Source of the DNA: an uncultured Clostridia bacterium
GTDB lineage: Bacteria; Bacillota; Clostridia; Christensenellales; Aristaeellaceae
Length of the DNA: 57,219 bases
NCBI GenBank assembly: GCA_937886445.1
Contig: CALGBY010000028.1
Location: forward strand, 1 to 57,219
Reading direction: 5' to 3'
In this document: positions 23,309-32,696 of the stretch, one piece after another
Layout of the letters: every line of letters begins with the position of its first letter
Position numbering within the stretch: the first letter of the stretch is position 1
Made by a program: the position numbers and the translations under genes
The notes under the pieces: model-generated
Database searches by the model: none
Seen by the model: the letters and a program-made list of their open reading frames with translations, nothing else
What the model was told of the DNA's origin: nothing

Positions 23309-25722
23309 TCGGAAAATTCAATGACCGTTCCCAGCGTGTGTTTGCCGTTGCCCAGGCGCTTTCTCTGTCGCTCAGACATAAAGCGCTCTCCTCCGGCCAC
23401 CTTCTTTTTGCCCTGGTAAGCGTTGCGCCGGATGATATGACTGTTTTTCCCGCGTCGGTAACGGCGGAAAAGGTAAAGGAACAGGTATCCTCCCTCTACC
23501 CTGCCGGGGAAACAGCACCGTCTCACCCCGAAATGAGTCCCGATGTAAAGGCTGTTATGGATACCTGCATACGCAGCTCCGTTCGTTTTTCAAGAGAAGT
23601 GATCACCACAGCGCACATCTGGGAAGCAATGCTGGGAAGAAAAAGCAGCACTGCCTGCCGCATACTCGTTTCGCTGGGTGCCGATCCCGATACCATGCTT
23701 TCTTCATTGAAGAGATCTTCCGGAGCGGGTGCTGACGGAAAGAACATTCCGGAAGGCAGTGCCGCAAAAGAAAGCTTTCTTGAAAAATACGGAAGGGATC
23801 TTACAAAGCTGGCGGAAGAAAAAAAGCTGGACCCCGTTATCGGACGCGGAGAAGAAACCTACCGTGCCATACAGATCCTTTCCCGCCGCACAAAAAACAA
23901 CCCGGTGTTGATCGGTGAGCCCGGTGTAGGAAAAAGCGCGGTCGCGGAAGGGCTTGCCCAGCGCATCACAGACGGAAATGTACCGGATACCCTTCTCGGA
24001 AAAAGGATCATCAGTATTGACCTGGGCAATATGGTGGCCGGAAGCAAATTCCGGGGTGAGTTCGAAGAACGCCTGAAAAGTACACTGGACGAAGTGAAAA
24101 AAGACGGAAATGTCATCCTGTTCATCGACGAGATCCAAAATATCGTCGGTGCCGGCAAGGCGGAAGGAAGCATGGATGCGGCGTCTATTCTTAAACCCGC
24201 CCTCGCAAGAGGTGAGCTGCGCGTGATCGGTGCCACGACCACCGATGAATACCGCAAAAGCATCGAAAAGGACGCGGCGCTCGCCCGCCGTTTCCAGCCG
24301 GTCATGGTAGGCGAACCGACTCCTTCTGAAACAATGACCATTCTGAAGGGGCTGAGACCGAAATACGAAGAACATCATCATATCAGGATCGAGGATGAAG
24401 CCCTGAAAGCCGCCGTTGACCTCTCCACACGCTACATAACTGACCGCTACCAACCGGATAAGGCGATCGATCTGATGGATGAAGCCGCGTCCAGAGTACA
24501 TATCCGCGCCTCCTCCGTGCCGGATGACATTCGTGAGGCGGAAAAAGCGGTCGAAAAGCTGGCCGGCGAAAAACAGGCGGCCGTCATGAAACAGGATTTT
24601 GAAGCAGCCGCGGCACTGCGTGACAGAGAAAGAGCGGCAAAAAAGAAGGCAGAGGAACTGAAAGAGAACCGCCGGCGCTCACAAAGCGGAAATGCCGAAA
24701 CCGTACGCGCCGATGATATAGCGGATGTTGTATCCGGCTGGACAGGGATCCCTGTTACAAGGCTGAGTGAAAACGACAGAGAGCGCCTTCTGCATCTTGA
24801 GGATACCGTGCACCGCCGTGTGATCGGTCAGGATGAAGCGGTCGCTTCGGTATGCCGCGCGATCCGCCGCGGCAGAGCTGGGCTGCAGGATCCCAAACGT
24901 CCTCTCGGCAGTTTCATCTTTCTCGGACCAACCGGTGTGGGCAAAACCGAGCTTTGCCGTTCGCTCGGAGAAGCGCTTTTCGGGTCTGAAAGTATGCTGA
25001 TCCGTATAGATATGTCTGAATATATGGAGAAGCACGCGGTAAGCCGTATGGTGGGCTCTCCTCCGGGGTATGTCGGATATGACGAGGGCGGGCAGCTAAC
25101 CGAGGCAGTACGCAAAAAGCCTTATTCGATCGTACTTTTTGATGAGATCGAGAAAGCCCATCCCGATGTTTTCAATCTTCTCCTTCAGATACTTGAAGAC
25201 GGCAGGCTTACCGATAATACAGGGCGGGTGGTTTCTTTCCGCAACTGCCTGATCGTCATGACCAGCAACGCCGGAGCGCAGACAGCGCAAAGCGGCGGTC
25301 TCGGATTCGGCGCCGTCAGCGAACAGAAGAACTACGAATACATGAAGGATCAGCTTCTTTTGTCTGTCAAAAATGTTTTCCGGCCTGAATTTATCAACCG
25401 CGTAGACGAGATCATCGTGTTCCATAAGCTGTCGGAGGAGCATATCCACAGCATATGCGATCTGATGCTTTCCTCCATCTGCGCCAGACTTGCCGAAAAA
25501 GATATCAGCGTCACTTACGGCAGCGATGTGGTCGATTTTCTTTCGCGAACCGGTTTTGACGACCAGTACGGCGCGCGTCCGCTGCGCAGGGTGATCCAGC
25601 GCACCGTTGAGGATACGCTCGCGGAAAAGCTGCTGAGCGGCGAGATCTCCTACGGTAACGCCATACGTCTATCCGTTAAGGACGGGAAGCTTGAATACAC
25701 CGATATCGCGAAGGAAAACTGA
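23299..25722 (+). CDS. clpC: ATP-dependent Clp protease ATPase subunit ClpC
   Basis: 807 residues. Clp N-domain repeats at 5-140, first AAA+ with GEPGVGKSAVAEG near 210, a UVR-type coiled middle domain (KQDFEAAAALRDRERAAKKK near 430-450), second AAA+ with GPTGVGKTELCRSL near 537, sensor and Arg finger regions, and the C-terminal D2-small domain. Unfolds substrates for ClpP. Both Walker A motifs are intact, unlike the McsB homologue. Its ATG lies inside the end of mcsB with AAGGAG upstream. I did not find a marked ClpP-binding loop deviation. Confidence 0.97.
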   Translation: MPVIGKFNDRSQRVFAVAQALSLSLRHKALSSGHLLFALVSVAPDDMTVFPASVTAEKVKEQVSSLYPAGETAPSHPEMSPDVKAVMDTCIRSSVRFSREVITTAHIWEAMLGRKSSTACRILVSLGADPDTMLSSLKRSSGAGADGKNIPEGSAAKESFLEKYGRDLTKLAEEKKLDPVIGRGEETYRAIQILSRRTKNNPVLIGEPGVGKSAVAEGLAQRITDGNVPDTLLGKRIISIDLGNMVAGSKFRGEFEERLKSTLDEVKKDGNVILFIDEIQNIVGAGKAEGSMDAASILKPALARGELRVIGATTTDEYRKSIEKDAALARRFQPVMVGEPTPSETMTILKGLRPKYEEHHHIRIEDEALKAAVDLSTRYITDRYQPDKAIDLMDEAASRVHIRASSVPDDIREAEKAVEKLAGEKQAAVMKQDFEAAAALRDRERAAKKKAEELKENRRRSQSGNAETVRADDIADVVSGWTGIPVTRLSENDRERLLHLEDTVHRRVIGQDEAVASVCRAIRRGRAGLQDPKRPLGSFIFLGPTGVGKTELCRSLGEALFGSESMLIRIDMSEYMEKHAVSRMVGSPPGYVGYDEGGQLTEAVRKKPYSIVLFDEIEKAHPDVFNLLLQILEDGRLTDNTGRVVSFRNCLIVMTSNAGAQTAQSGGLGFGAVSEQKNYEYMKDQLLLSVKNVFRPEFINRVDEIIVFHKLSEEHIHSICDLMLSSICARLAEKDISVTYGSDVVDFLSRTGFDDQYGARPLRRVIQRTVEDTLAEKLLSGEISYGNAIRLSVKDGKLEYTDIAKEN

Positions 25723-25773
25723 TTTTCCGTGCCATAAATACCGCCCGACATCGGTCTGATTCTCATTTTTATC

Positions 25774-25802
25774 TTGATTTTTAGCACTGCTTCATATATA
25801 AT
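25774..25802 (+). promoter_or_regulatory. Sigma-A promoter of the BTAD regulator-mnmE-rho operon
   Basis: TTGATT (25774-25779), 17 bp, TATAAT (25797-25802); leader about 28 nt. Confidence 0.8.
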
Positions 25803-25836
25803 AGCGATGATATGATAGGATAAATGCGGAGGAAGC

Positions 25837-27033
25837 ATGGAAGATATCAGGATATGCCTTTTCGGAAAATTTGAAATACTGGCACACGGAAACTGTGCTG
25901 ACAATCCGTTTCTGCGTTCCAGAAAAAGCTGCCTGCTGATTCAGTACCTGATTCTCCACAGCGAACGGCCGGTCACCTATCAGGAGCTGTATGAGTCCAT
26001 CTGGCCAAACGAGGAAATATCAAACCCCGAGAGTGCCCTGAAAACGCTGATCAGCCGACTGAGGGTATCCATGGGAAAGGTCTCCCCTGTGCTTGCTGAC
26101 TGCATCGGGACCGCGAAGGGCGCCTATATCTGGAGAAAAAGGCCAGAAGTATATGTTGATGTTTACGAATTTGATATGCTCTGCCGCAGGCTGCTTCAGG
26201 CCGATAAGCTGAATGACGAAACCGAAGCCGATTTTCGCAGGCTCTACAGCGTTTATCAGGCCGATCTCCTTGCGACGGTATCCTCCGAAGCATGGATCGT
26301 CAATCGCAGTGTCCTCTATCAGGATATGTATATGCGCTGTGTATACCGGCATCTTGATCTTCTGTGTCAGGCTGAAAGATTTGAGAGCGTGATCAGCGTT
26401 TGCCGGGCCGCGCTTGAGATCAATTCCTTTGATGAACGCCTTCATATGCAGTTGATGGATGCCCTGATCCGCACGGACCGCGGTCATGAGGCGCTGATCC
26501 AGTACAAACAGGCGGCTGACCTGCATATGCGCTATCTGGGGATGCAGCCTTCCGGCAACATGCGAAGCTTTTATGAAAATGTGCTGAAGGCCGGGCAGCT
26601 TCTTGACAGCGATATCGAATCGATACGCACCGAGCTGAACGAATACAGTGAAACAAAGGGAGCATTTCTGTGCGAATACCCGGTCTTCCGGGAGATCTAC
26701 AACCTTCATCTGCGCACTGTACGCCGCGGCGGCAATGCAAACGTGTTCCTTGTTTTGCTTGCAGTATCTCCGGTAGACAGCATTTCGCCCGATCCGACAG
26801 AGACCGCCTCTGCGATGCAGTCGCTTCTGAAGGTCCTTCGGGACACACTGCGCCAGAACGATACCGTATCACGCTATTCCCCCACACAGTATGTGCTTCT
26901 TCTTTCCATGCAAAGCTATGAAAACGGCAGAACAGTCATGGAACGCATCAAACAGAATTTCTACAAGCAGCATGTCACCTCCGGCTCTGTGATCAATTAC
27001 CGTATCACCCCCATAGGTGACAATGCAGTATGA
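25837..27033 (+). CDS. BTAD/SARP-type transcriptional regulator with degenerate GGDEF-like C terminus
   Basis: 398 residues. Residues 1-95 form an OmpR-type winged helix (LFGKFEILAHG, YQELYESIWPNEE, ALKTLISRLRVSMG); 100-250 the bacterial transcriptional activation domain built of TPR-like helices (RLYSVYQADLL, FDERLHMQLMDALIRTDRGHEALIQY). Residues about 275-395 look like a GGDEF fold: LLKVLRDTLRQNDTVSRYSPTQYVLLL mirrors the helix and strand around the GGDEF loop, but the motif itself is SPTQY, so no cyclase activity. Probably a DNA-binding regulator with a ligand-sensing tail. Targets unknown; it is 12 nt upstream of mnmE. Confidence 0.85.
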   Translation: MEDIRICLFGKFEILAHGNCADNPFLRSRKSCLLIQYLILHSERPVTYQELYESIWPNEEISNPESALKTLISRLRVSMGKVSPVLADCIGTAKGAYIWRKRPEVYVDVYEFDMLCRRLLQADKLNDETEADFRRLYSVYQADLLATVSSEAWIVNRSVLYQDMYMRCVYRHLDLLCQAERFESVISVCRAALEINSFDERLHMQLMDALIRTDRGHEALIQYKQAADLHMRYLGMQPSGNMRSFYENVLKAGQLLDSDIESIRTELNEYSETKGAFLCEYPVFREIYNLHLRTVRRGGNANVFLVLLAVSPVDSISPDPTETASAMQSLLKVLRDTLRQNDTVSRYSPTQYVLLLSMQSYENGRTVMERIKQNFYKQHVTSGSVINYRITPIGDNAV

Positions 27034-27045
27034 TATCGGAGCAGT

Positions 27046-28377
27046 ATGACAGATAATACCACAATAGCGGCTCCGGCCACCGCACCCGGTGAAGGCGGAA
27101 TCGCGATCATTCGTGTCAGCGGCGGATTGTCGGAGCAGATCGGGAAAGCCCTGTTTTTCCCGCGCGGAAAATGTGAATGGGAATCCCGTCGTATGTACTA
27201 TGGCTTCATCCGTTATAACGGCGAAACACTGGATGAATGTATGGCCGTATTGATGCGCGCTCCCGGAAGCTATACACGCGAGGATGTTCTTGAATTCCAC
27301 CTTCACGGCGGCGTTCAGGCAAGCCGTCGTGTTATGGAAGCGATCATCGCTCAGGGTGCCGTTCCTGCGGCGCCGGGAGAATTCACCAAGCGTGCGTTTC
27401 TGAACGGAAGGATCGATCTTTCCCGCGCCGAGGCTGTCATGGCTCTCATATCAGCATCCGGTGAATCCGCAGCAAAAGCAGCCGTAAGGCAGCTTGAGGG
27501 CGGTACGGCATCATTCATAAGGTCCATTCAGCAGGAAGTGCTCGATCTGCTGTCCTCGCTTGAAGCGGCGATCGATTACCCTGATGAAATCGACAGCGAT
27601 CTGACGCTGGAGGAAGCTGCCGATACAGCGGAGAAGATCGCAGACAAGCTGGAAAGTGCCTGTAACGAGCGGAACGCGAAGATCCTTGAGACCGGATTGG
27701 ACTGTGTGCTCTGCGGAGCACCCAATGCCGGAAAATCATCCCTGCTCAATTGTCTTTTGGGCGAAGAACGGGCGATCGTTACCGATATACCGGGCACCAC
27801 CCGTGATATCGTACGGGAGAGCATCAGTCTGGACGGAGTTCGAGTGAACCTCTCCGATACCGCCGGCATCCGCGAAACCGGCGAAGGCATAGAAATGATC
27901 GGGATCAACAACGCGAAACGCGCTGTAAAAAATGCCGATCTTGTGCTTCATCTGATCGACTCATCCCGCCCGCCTGTTCCGGAGGATACCAAAACCGCCG
28001 TTCTTGCGGAAGGGATCCCTCATATCACGGTCTATACAAAAGCGGATCTTCCGTGTGCTGTTAAAAAGAAAGAAGAAAACAGCGTTTCGATATCTGTAAA
28101 GACCGGACAGGGAATACGCGAGCTGGAAGATAAAATACGCGTTTTCACGGCTTCCGCAAATGAAACGGAGCTGACGCAGCTTCGCCATATCCGGCTTGCA
28201 AAAGAGGCTGCCGGATATCTGCGCGATGCCGCCGCCACTTCCCGCAAAACAAACGCATGCGATCTGTGTTCTGTAGATCTCAATTCCGCACTGTACTCTC
28301 TCGCCATGATCACCGGCGACAGAGCGGATGAAAAGCTGATCGATACCATTTTTTCCCGTTTCTGTGTCGGAAAATAA
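27046..28377 (+). CDS. mnmE: tRNA modification GTPase MnmE
   Basis: 443 residues. N-terminal tetrahydrofolate-binding domain (IAAPATAPGEGGIAIIRVSG, LHGGVQASRRVMEAII), helical domain, inserted G domain with GAPNAGKSSLLNCLLG near 223, DTAG near 267 and YTKADLP near 330, and the C-terminal catalytic FCVGK. With MnmG it makes the 5-carboxymethylaminomethyl modification of U34 in tRNAs. Complete and normal length. mnmG is not in the window; rho-like gene follows 29 nt later. Confidence 0.97.
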   Translation: MTDNTTIAAPATAPGEGGIAIIRVSGGLSEQIGKALFFPRGKCEWESRRMYYGFIRYNGETLDECMAVLMRAPGSYTREDVLEFHLHGGVQASRRVMEAIIAQGAVPAAPGEFTKRAFLNGRIDLSRAEAVMALISASGESAAKAAVRQLEGGTASFIRSIQQEVLDLLSSLEAAIDYPDEIDSDLTLEEAADTAEKIADKLESACNERNAKILETGLDCVLCGAPNAGKSSLLNCLLGEERAIVTDIPGTTRDIVRESISLDGVRVNLSDTAGIRETGEGIEMIGINNAKRAVKNADLVLHLIDSSRPPVPEDTKTAVLAEGIPHITVYTKADLPCAVKKKEENSVSISVKTGQGIRELEDKIRVFTASANETELTQLRHIRLAKEAAGYLRDAAATSRKTNACDLCSVDLNSALYSLAMITGDRADEKLIDTIFSRFCVGK

Positions 28378-28406
28378 TATCTGCCCGTCTGAAGGAGGAA
28401 AGACCC

Positions 28407-30230
28407 TTGAGTGAAAACCTGGAAACCATGACTGTAGCTGAGCTCAGAAAATTAGCCAAAGAAAACGATGTCAAGCTGCCCGCCGGCATAGATAAAAAAG
28501 GGATCATCGAGAAAATCCGTCTTGCGATCGCTCCCAAAGAAGCACCGCAGGAGCAGGTTCAGGCCTCCCCCGCGCCCGCTGCCGTAACGGTACCCATCCG
28601 TAAAGCTTCCATCATTGCCGATGATGACGAGGATCAGGACGATTATGACAGCGTTCCCGTATATTCGGCCTCCCCGGTTTTCAGAGCTCCCGTGAAAGAT
28701 AAAGCCGAAGGCGGTCAAAGCAGCCTGAGCACCATCAGCAGCAAGGCTCCCGCTTTTACGATGGAGGGAGCACGCGCGTGGCACAATCCCCGCAGCTACA
28801 GCCCGGCGCCTCCGCCGCAGAACTATGCGCGTACACAGTGGTCTACAAAGCCGATCAATCCTCCTCCCTCTCATCCGTCACCTGCGCGGCAGGAGCAGAG
28901 CGTACGTGCGTCCTCGCTGCGGGCGGATCCTGTGAATACGCTTTCCGATAAAGGCACGCAGGCTGCTCCCCGTTGCATAAGGGATTCCTTTATGCCGGCA
29001 GGAGAACTGGATGCCGAAACGCTGCGTCAGTCGGAATTCGCGAGACGTGAACAGATGAATGAACCGAAGGAGGAACCGGAGGAGCCCGCTCCTCTCACTC
29101 CCGAAACGCTCCTGAATGTCTCGTGTGATGACGCTGAAGGAATTCTGGAGATCATGCCGGAGGGATTCGGCTTTCTCCGCGGCCCCGGCTTGCTTCCGGA
29201 CAAAAACGATGTGTATATTTCAATATCGCAGATCAAACGGTTTTCACTCCGTAAGGGTGATCTTGTCAAGGGAAAAACAAGAGCCCGTCGTGACAACGAG
29301 CCGTACCGCTGCATGCTTTATATCACAGATATCAACACGACACCTGTTGATGATATGCCGGTACGTCCTGCGTTTGACTCACTTACCGGTATCTATCCGA
29401 AAAAGAAATTTTCATTTGCCTCAAAGGAAGATATCCCCGCAAGCGTTCGAATAGCAGACCTGCTCTCGCCCATCGGATACGGTCAGCGCGCGCTGATCAT
29501 CGTTCCTTCCGCTGCTGACAGGAATACCGTGCTTACGGATTTCGCGAAGGCTGTCAAGGCCTCCGATCAGCAAAGCGAGATCATTTATATCGCTTTAGAT
29601 GAGACCCCCGAAACCATCACAGAGCTGAAGCAGGGGCTTCAGGTCAAAACCGTGTTTACCGTCTGCTCTGATCCCTGCGAATCAACCGTCAAGGTATGCG
29701 ATCTTATCTGTGAACACGCGATGAGGATGGCAGAGCAGAAAAAGCACACCGTGATCCTCCTGAACAGTATCAACCGCCTTGCTGCGGCATACAATGCCTG
29801 CGCTCCTCAGTCTTCCCGTACGCTTCCGAACGGGCTGTGCGGTTTTGCACTGAACGGCGTCAAAAAGTTCTTCGGTGCCGCCAGAAACATCAAAGAGGGC
29901 GGAAGCATCACCGTCATAGCCGCCGCGGATGCCGATTCTCCGCTCACGACGGAAATATCCGCTTCAGCCAACATGACGCTTACCTTTGACCCGGAATGCC
30001 TGAAGAAAAAGCTCGCTTCTTCCGTGCTCCTTTCTTCCTGCCAATCCAAGCGTCCCGAATTGCTGATGTCCTCCGCGGAGATCGAGTGCCGCGAACGTCT
30101 GTCCGCGCTCATTTCGAAATACAGCAATGAAGAAGCGCTTTCACAGCTGATATTTATGTTTGAAAAAGCGCCTGCCAACAATGAGCTGTGCAAAAAGCTG
30201 CAGGGCTGGCTTGAAATGCTGGGCGTATAA
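28407..30230 (+). CDS. Rho-like transcription termination factor lacking Walker A and B residues
   Basis: 607 residues. SAP-like Rho_N helices at 6-40, a Pro/Gln/Ser-rich linker at 45-235, and a Rho RNA-binding domain at 245-310 (GILEIMPEGFGFLRG, YISISQIKRFSLRKGD). The RecA-like domain starts with PIGYGQRALIIVP (355-367) but the P-loop PPKAGKT is PSAADRN, losing the GKT lysine, and the Walker B ILLDSITRLARAYN is ILLNSINRLAAAYN, losing the Asp and an Arg. FFGAARNIKEGGS is kept; the R-loop and K/RGTGN segment are shortened. Hexamer-driven RNA translocation therefore seems impossible, while RNA binding looks kept. Starts at TTG 28407 behind AAGGAGG. It is a full, frame-intact gene, not a decaying pseudogene. 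Confidence 0.88.
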   Translation: MSENLETMTVAELRKLAKENDVKLPAGIDKKGIIEKIRLAIAPKEAPQEQVQASPAPAAVTVPIRKASIIADDDEDQDDYDSVPVYSASPVFRAPVKDKAEGGQSSLSTISSKAPAFTMEGARAWHNPRSYSPAPPPQNYARTQWSTKPINPPPSHPSPARQEQSVRASSLRADPVNTLSDKGTQAAPRCIRDSFMPAGELDAETLRQSEFARREQMNEPKEEPEEPAPLTPETLLNVSCDDAEGILEIMPEGFGFLRGPGLLPDKNDVYISISQIKRFSLRKGDLVKGKTRARRDNEPYRCMLYITDINTTPVDDMPVRPAFDSLTGIYPKKKFSFASKEDIPASVRIADLLSPIGYGQRALIIVPSAADRNTVLTDFAKAVKASDQQSEIIYIALDETPETITELKQGLQVKTVFTVCSDPCESTVKVCDLICEHAMRMAEQKKHTVILLNSINRLAAAYNACAPQSSRTLPNGLCGFALNGVKKFFGAARNIKEGGSITVIAAADADSPLTTEISASANMTLTFDPECLKKKLASSVLLSSCQSKRPELLMSSAEIECRERLSALISKYSNEEALSQLIFMFEKAPANNELCKKLQGWLEMLGV

Positions 30231-30254
30231 CCCTGAAAGCGATATTTGTTACGA

Positions 30255-30291
30255 AAGCGGAGAAGAGACGGACCGTCCTTCTCCGCTTTTT
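30255..30291 (+). terminator. Intrinsic terminator after the Rho-like gene
   Basis: 11-bp stem (30255-30265 with 30278-30288), extended inward, followed by TTTT. It ends the BTAD-mnmE-rho transcript. Confidence 0.85.
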
Positions 30292-30336
30292 GTATCGGCT
30301 TGGACCGGAACGACTGCTTTGTTTCGGAAAAAATAT

Positions 30337-30365
30337 TTGACAGCAGCCCATGCCCGTTGTATAAT
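30337..30365 (+). promoter_or_regulatory. Consensus sigma-A promoter of tRNA-Leu
   Basis: TTGACA (30337-30342), exactly 17 bp, TATAAT (30360-30365). Initiation near 30372, about 11 nt before the mature tRNA 5' end. Confidence 0.88.
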
Positions 30366-30382
30366 TATTGTGTTTCAGGTAT

Positions 30383-30469
30383 GCCGGTGTGATGGAATTG
30401 GCAGACGTAGTGGACTCAAAATCCACCGCTGGCGACAGCGTGCCGGTTCGAGTCCGGCCACCGGCACCA
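30383..30469 (+). tRNA. tRNA-Leu (anticodon CAA), with encoded CCA
   Basis: 87 nt including CCA. Acceptor GCCGGTG pairs with CACCGGC, then A and CCA. Anticodon stem GTGGA/TCCAC encloses the loop CTCAAAA, giving CAA (reads UUG). A long variable arm (class II) and the T arm GCCGG-TTCGAGT-CCGGC are evident. It has its own promoter and terminator, so it is a single-gene transcript. Confidence 0.97.
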
Positions 30470-30475
30470 GATCAG

Positions 30476-30509
30476 ACGGATGTGAAAGTTAGTTTTCACA
30501 TCCGTTTTT
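30476..30509 (+). terminator. Terminator of tRNA-Leu
   Basis: 12-bp stem (30476-30487 with 30494-30505) followed by T5; it begins 7 nt after the CCA end. Confidence 0.92.
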
Positions 30510-30539
30510 CTGTATTGCCATGGTTATAACTGCCTGTAC

Positions 30540-30589
30540 TCAAAAAGGACGACTGCCGTTTTTTCAGTAACGGTGCCGTCCTTTTTGAC
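30540..30589 (-). terminator. Terminator of the DUF6273/glycosidase-like gene
   Basis: A long hairpin with A5GGACG/CGTCCT5 outer stem and an imperfect inner stem. Reading on the minus strand it follows the stop codon at 30623 by about 33 nt; U-runs exist on both sides, so it may act in both directions. Confidence 0.85.
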
Positions 30590-30622
30590 ATCATATCATT
30601 TCGGTCAGTCGGACATGAAGGT

Positions 30623-32617
30623 TCATTCCACCAGATCGCTCACGCCGATGCCCAGCAATTCATTCTGACCTCTTTTTGTAAGTCCGTTCGCGTAATTTCC
30701 CGCGACTGAGATCTGTTTTCCCATGAACATCATCGCCGAGGTCGCTCCGCCATCCAGGTTGAACGCCAGGGTACAGCCCTTGTCATACATTCTGTCCATG
30801 ATCCAGATGCAATTCACGCCTTCGCTTACATTAGGCTTTCTTCCGTCCGCGACGATGCATACATAATGCCCTTTTTCCACCATACCGATCGCGGTACGCG
30901 GGTTTTCACTGGTGCCCCACGCGGATGTATCTGCTTTCTTTCCGTCACTGATCAGGATCGGCCCGAAGCACAGGGTATCGCTCGCGCCGGTAGCAAGGAT
31001 CATATCCGCCACGGCTTGTTCCGCCTGCAGCCGCGCGTTCAGTTTATCACCCTTTTTATAGGCGAATTCATAGGTTTTTCCTTCAAACTCAACAGACGCG
31101 GTTTTATAGTTTGATGTGTAAAGCAATGTATTCGCAAATACTCTCATATCTCCGTCCGGATACAGCGCCAGCACATCAAGAGGCGGATAGGTATAGGATT
31201 TCGTCCCCCGTGTCTGCGTATACAGGATCTTGCCGTTTCTGATCTCACTGCCGACCGGGTAATTGTATGTCTTCTCTTCCTTATCACGCTCAACGCGGTA
31301 GATAAAGTAATCGCTGTTCACGGCAAACACGAGCTTATGCTGCTTTGCCATATCCTGCGGCAGCGCACGCTCATAGATATTGGTATACTTTTCCTCGTTG
31401 TAGGCGTAAAGGTCAAACACTTCCCCGCCTTCCCGGGTGTAAATGTCCGCTTCATACCAGATAAGCGGTTTATTCTTACTGTTTTTTCCGCTCTGCCTGA
31501 TGATCTGGATCCTGAGTGTCTGGCTGCAATAGAGCCATATTCCGTTATCCGGATCTTCAAGAACAAATTCAGGTTCATTTTCGGGCAGGAAGCCTTCACT
31601 GTTCAGTTCAGGGAACAACGGATGGATATTTTCGGGATCGGCAGCCGGATGTGTACGATCATCTGCCGCGCTTTCGTTCTTATCCGTATCACCGTCTTCT
31701 TGTGTACCTGAAGTATCCGAAGCGGACACAACAGTATCATTGACCAGAGCCGCATTTTCAGTATTTTCCGGAACCGGCGTTTCCTCTGTTTTCTCCTCCG
31801 GCACCTCATCACCGTCCGTTATCACCGTGTCAACGGTCACTTCACCTGGAACATCCGCCTGTTCCTCTGCCTGTATCGTCTTCAATACAAAAGGATCATC
31901 CTTTGTTCCACTTCCTGAAGCAATAATGATATTCTCTGTATCGATCCATACACAGGGGCGGATCCCCACATCGGCATTGGTACAGCCCACCTTGCCGATC
32001 TTTCCCTCATTCAGTATTTCCAGTTGCATGGAGGGAGATGAACTCTTTTCACGCAGATACCAGGGCGAGTTTCCGTCCTTATATCTGTAAAGTGTATAGC
32101 TCCTCTTTTTGTTTCCCCAGTCTACAGTAAAGCTCTTATTTTTGGCATACGGCGTTCCGGCACACCTGCGGTCCCTGTTCTCACCCAGGCCATAGGCCGC
32201 GCTGCGGGCTTCATCCTTATGCAGCACCGCCACATAGGAACCGTCCGTGCTGTCTTCCAGAAGAACAGCCTTTTCATTCTCACTGAACGCGATGCCGGCA
32301 AAATCCTCCTGCAGATAAGTATACAGGCTGCTTTCACGCCAGTCCTTGGCTTTATAATAAGCCTTTGAATCATAGGCGGTGTAGAAAAAGTCTACGATAT
32401 ATTCACTCAGAAGATAAGCCCTGTCATCCTGTACCTCAAGAACACGCCAAAAGATCGGCGCTTCCGTTCCGTCGGCCTCATAGGGATAGCTTCCGAAGGT
32501 GACATAACAGTATCCGTCTTTTTTACTGTAGCCGGTGAGCTCGTTATTTTCACCATCAGCAAAAGCGGAAGGCAATAACAGCATCACTGCCAAAACCAGA
32601 CACAAAACTCTTTTCAT
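30623..32617 (-). CDS. Secreted DUF6273-like plus phosphodiester glycosidase (NAGPA-like) protein
   Basis: 664 residues. Signal peptide at 1-20, a DUF6273-type domain at about 30-240 (YVTFGSYPYEADGTEAPIFWRV, then IRPCVWI), a Glu/Asp/Thr-rich low-complexity linker near 255-335, and a NAGPA-like domain to the end (AFNLDGGATSAMMF near 630). The glycosidase part is a paralogue of the 14356-15540 protein: both begin with an EDP-x-NG-x-W/M-Y segment. It lies behind truB with no visible terminator between, so read-through from the infB operon is possible. GGAGG and ATG 32617 give the start; extracellular role only inferred. Confidence 0.85.
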   Translation of the reverse strand: MKRVLCLVLAVMLLLPSAFADGENNELTGYSKKDGYCYVTFGSYPYEADGTEAPIFWRVLEVQDDRAYLLSEYIVDFFYTAYDSKAYYKAKDWRESSLYTYLQEDFAGIAFSENEKAVLLEDSTDGSYVAVLHKDEARSAAYGLGENRDRRCAGTPYAKNKSFTVDWGNKKRSYTLYRYKDGNSPWYLREKSSSPSMQLEILNEGKIGKVGCTNADVGIRPCVWIDTENIIIASGSGTKDDPFVLKTIQAEEQADVPGEVTVDTVITDGDEVPEEKTEETPVPENTENAALVNDTVVSASDTSGTQEDGDTDKNESAADDRTHPAADPENIHPLFPELNSEGFLPENEPEFVLEDPDNGIWLYCSQTLRIQIIRQSGKNSKNKPLIWYEADIYTREGGEVFDLYAYNEEKYTNIYERALPQDMAKQHKLVFAVNSDYFIYRVERDKEEKTYNYPVGSEIRNGKILYTQTRGTKSYTYPPLDVLALYPDGDMRVFANTLLYTSNYKTASVEFEGKTYEFAYKKGDKLNARLQAEQAVADMILATGASDTLCFGPILISDGKKADTSAWGTSENPRTAIGMVEKGHYVCIVADGRKPNVSEGVNCIWIMDRMYDKGCTLAFNLDGGATSAMMFMGKQISVAGNYANGLTKRGQNELLGIGVSDLVE

Positions 32618-32696
32618 GATTCCTCCGTAATCTACGGGCACCTACCCGTCCGCCGCCCAAATGGATAAAGGGCCGCTGTATCGTTCGCGCATTAGA

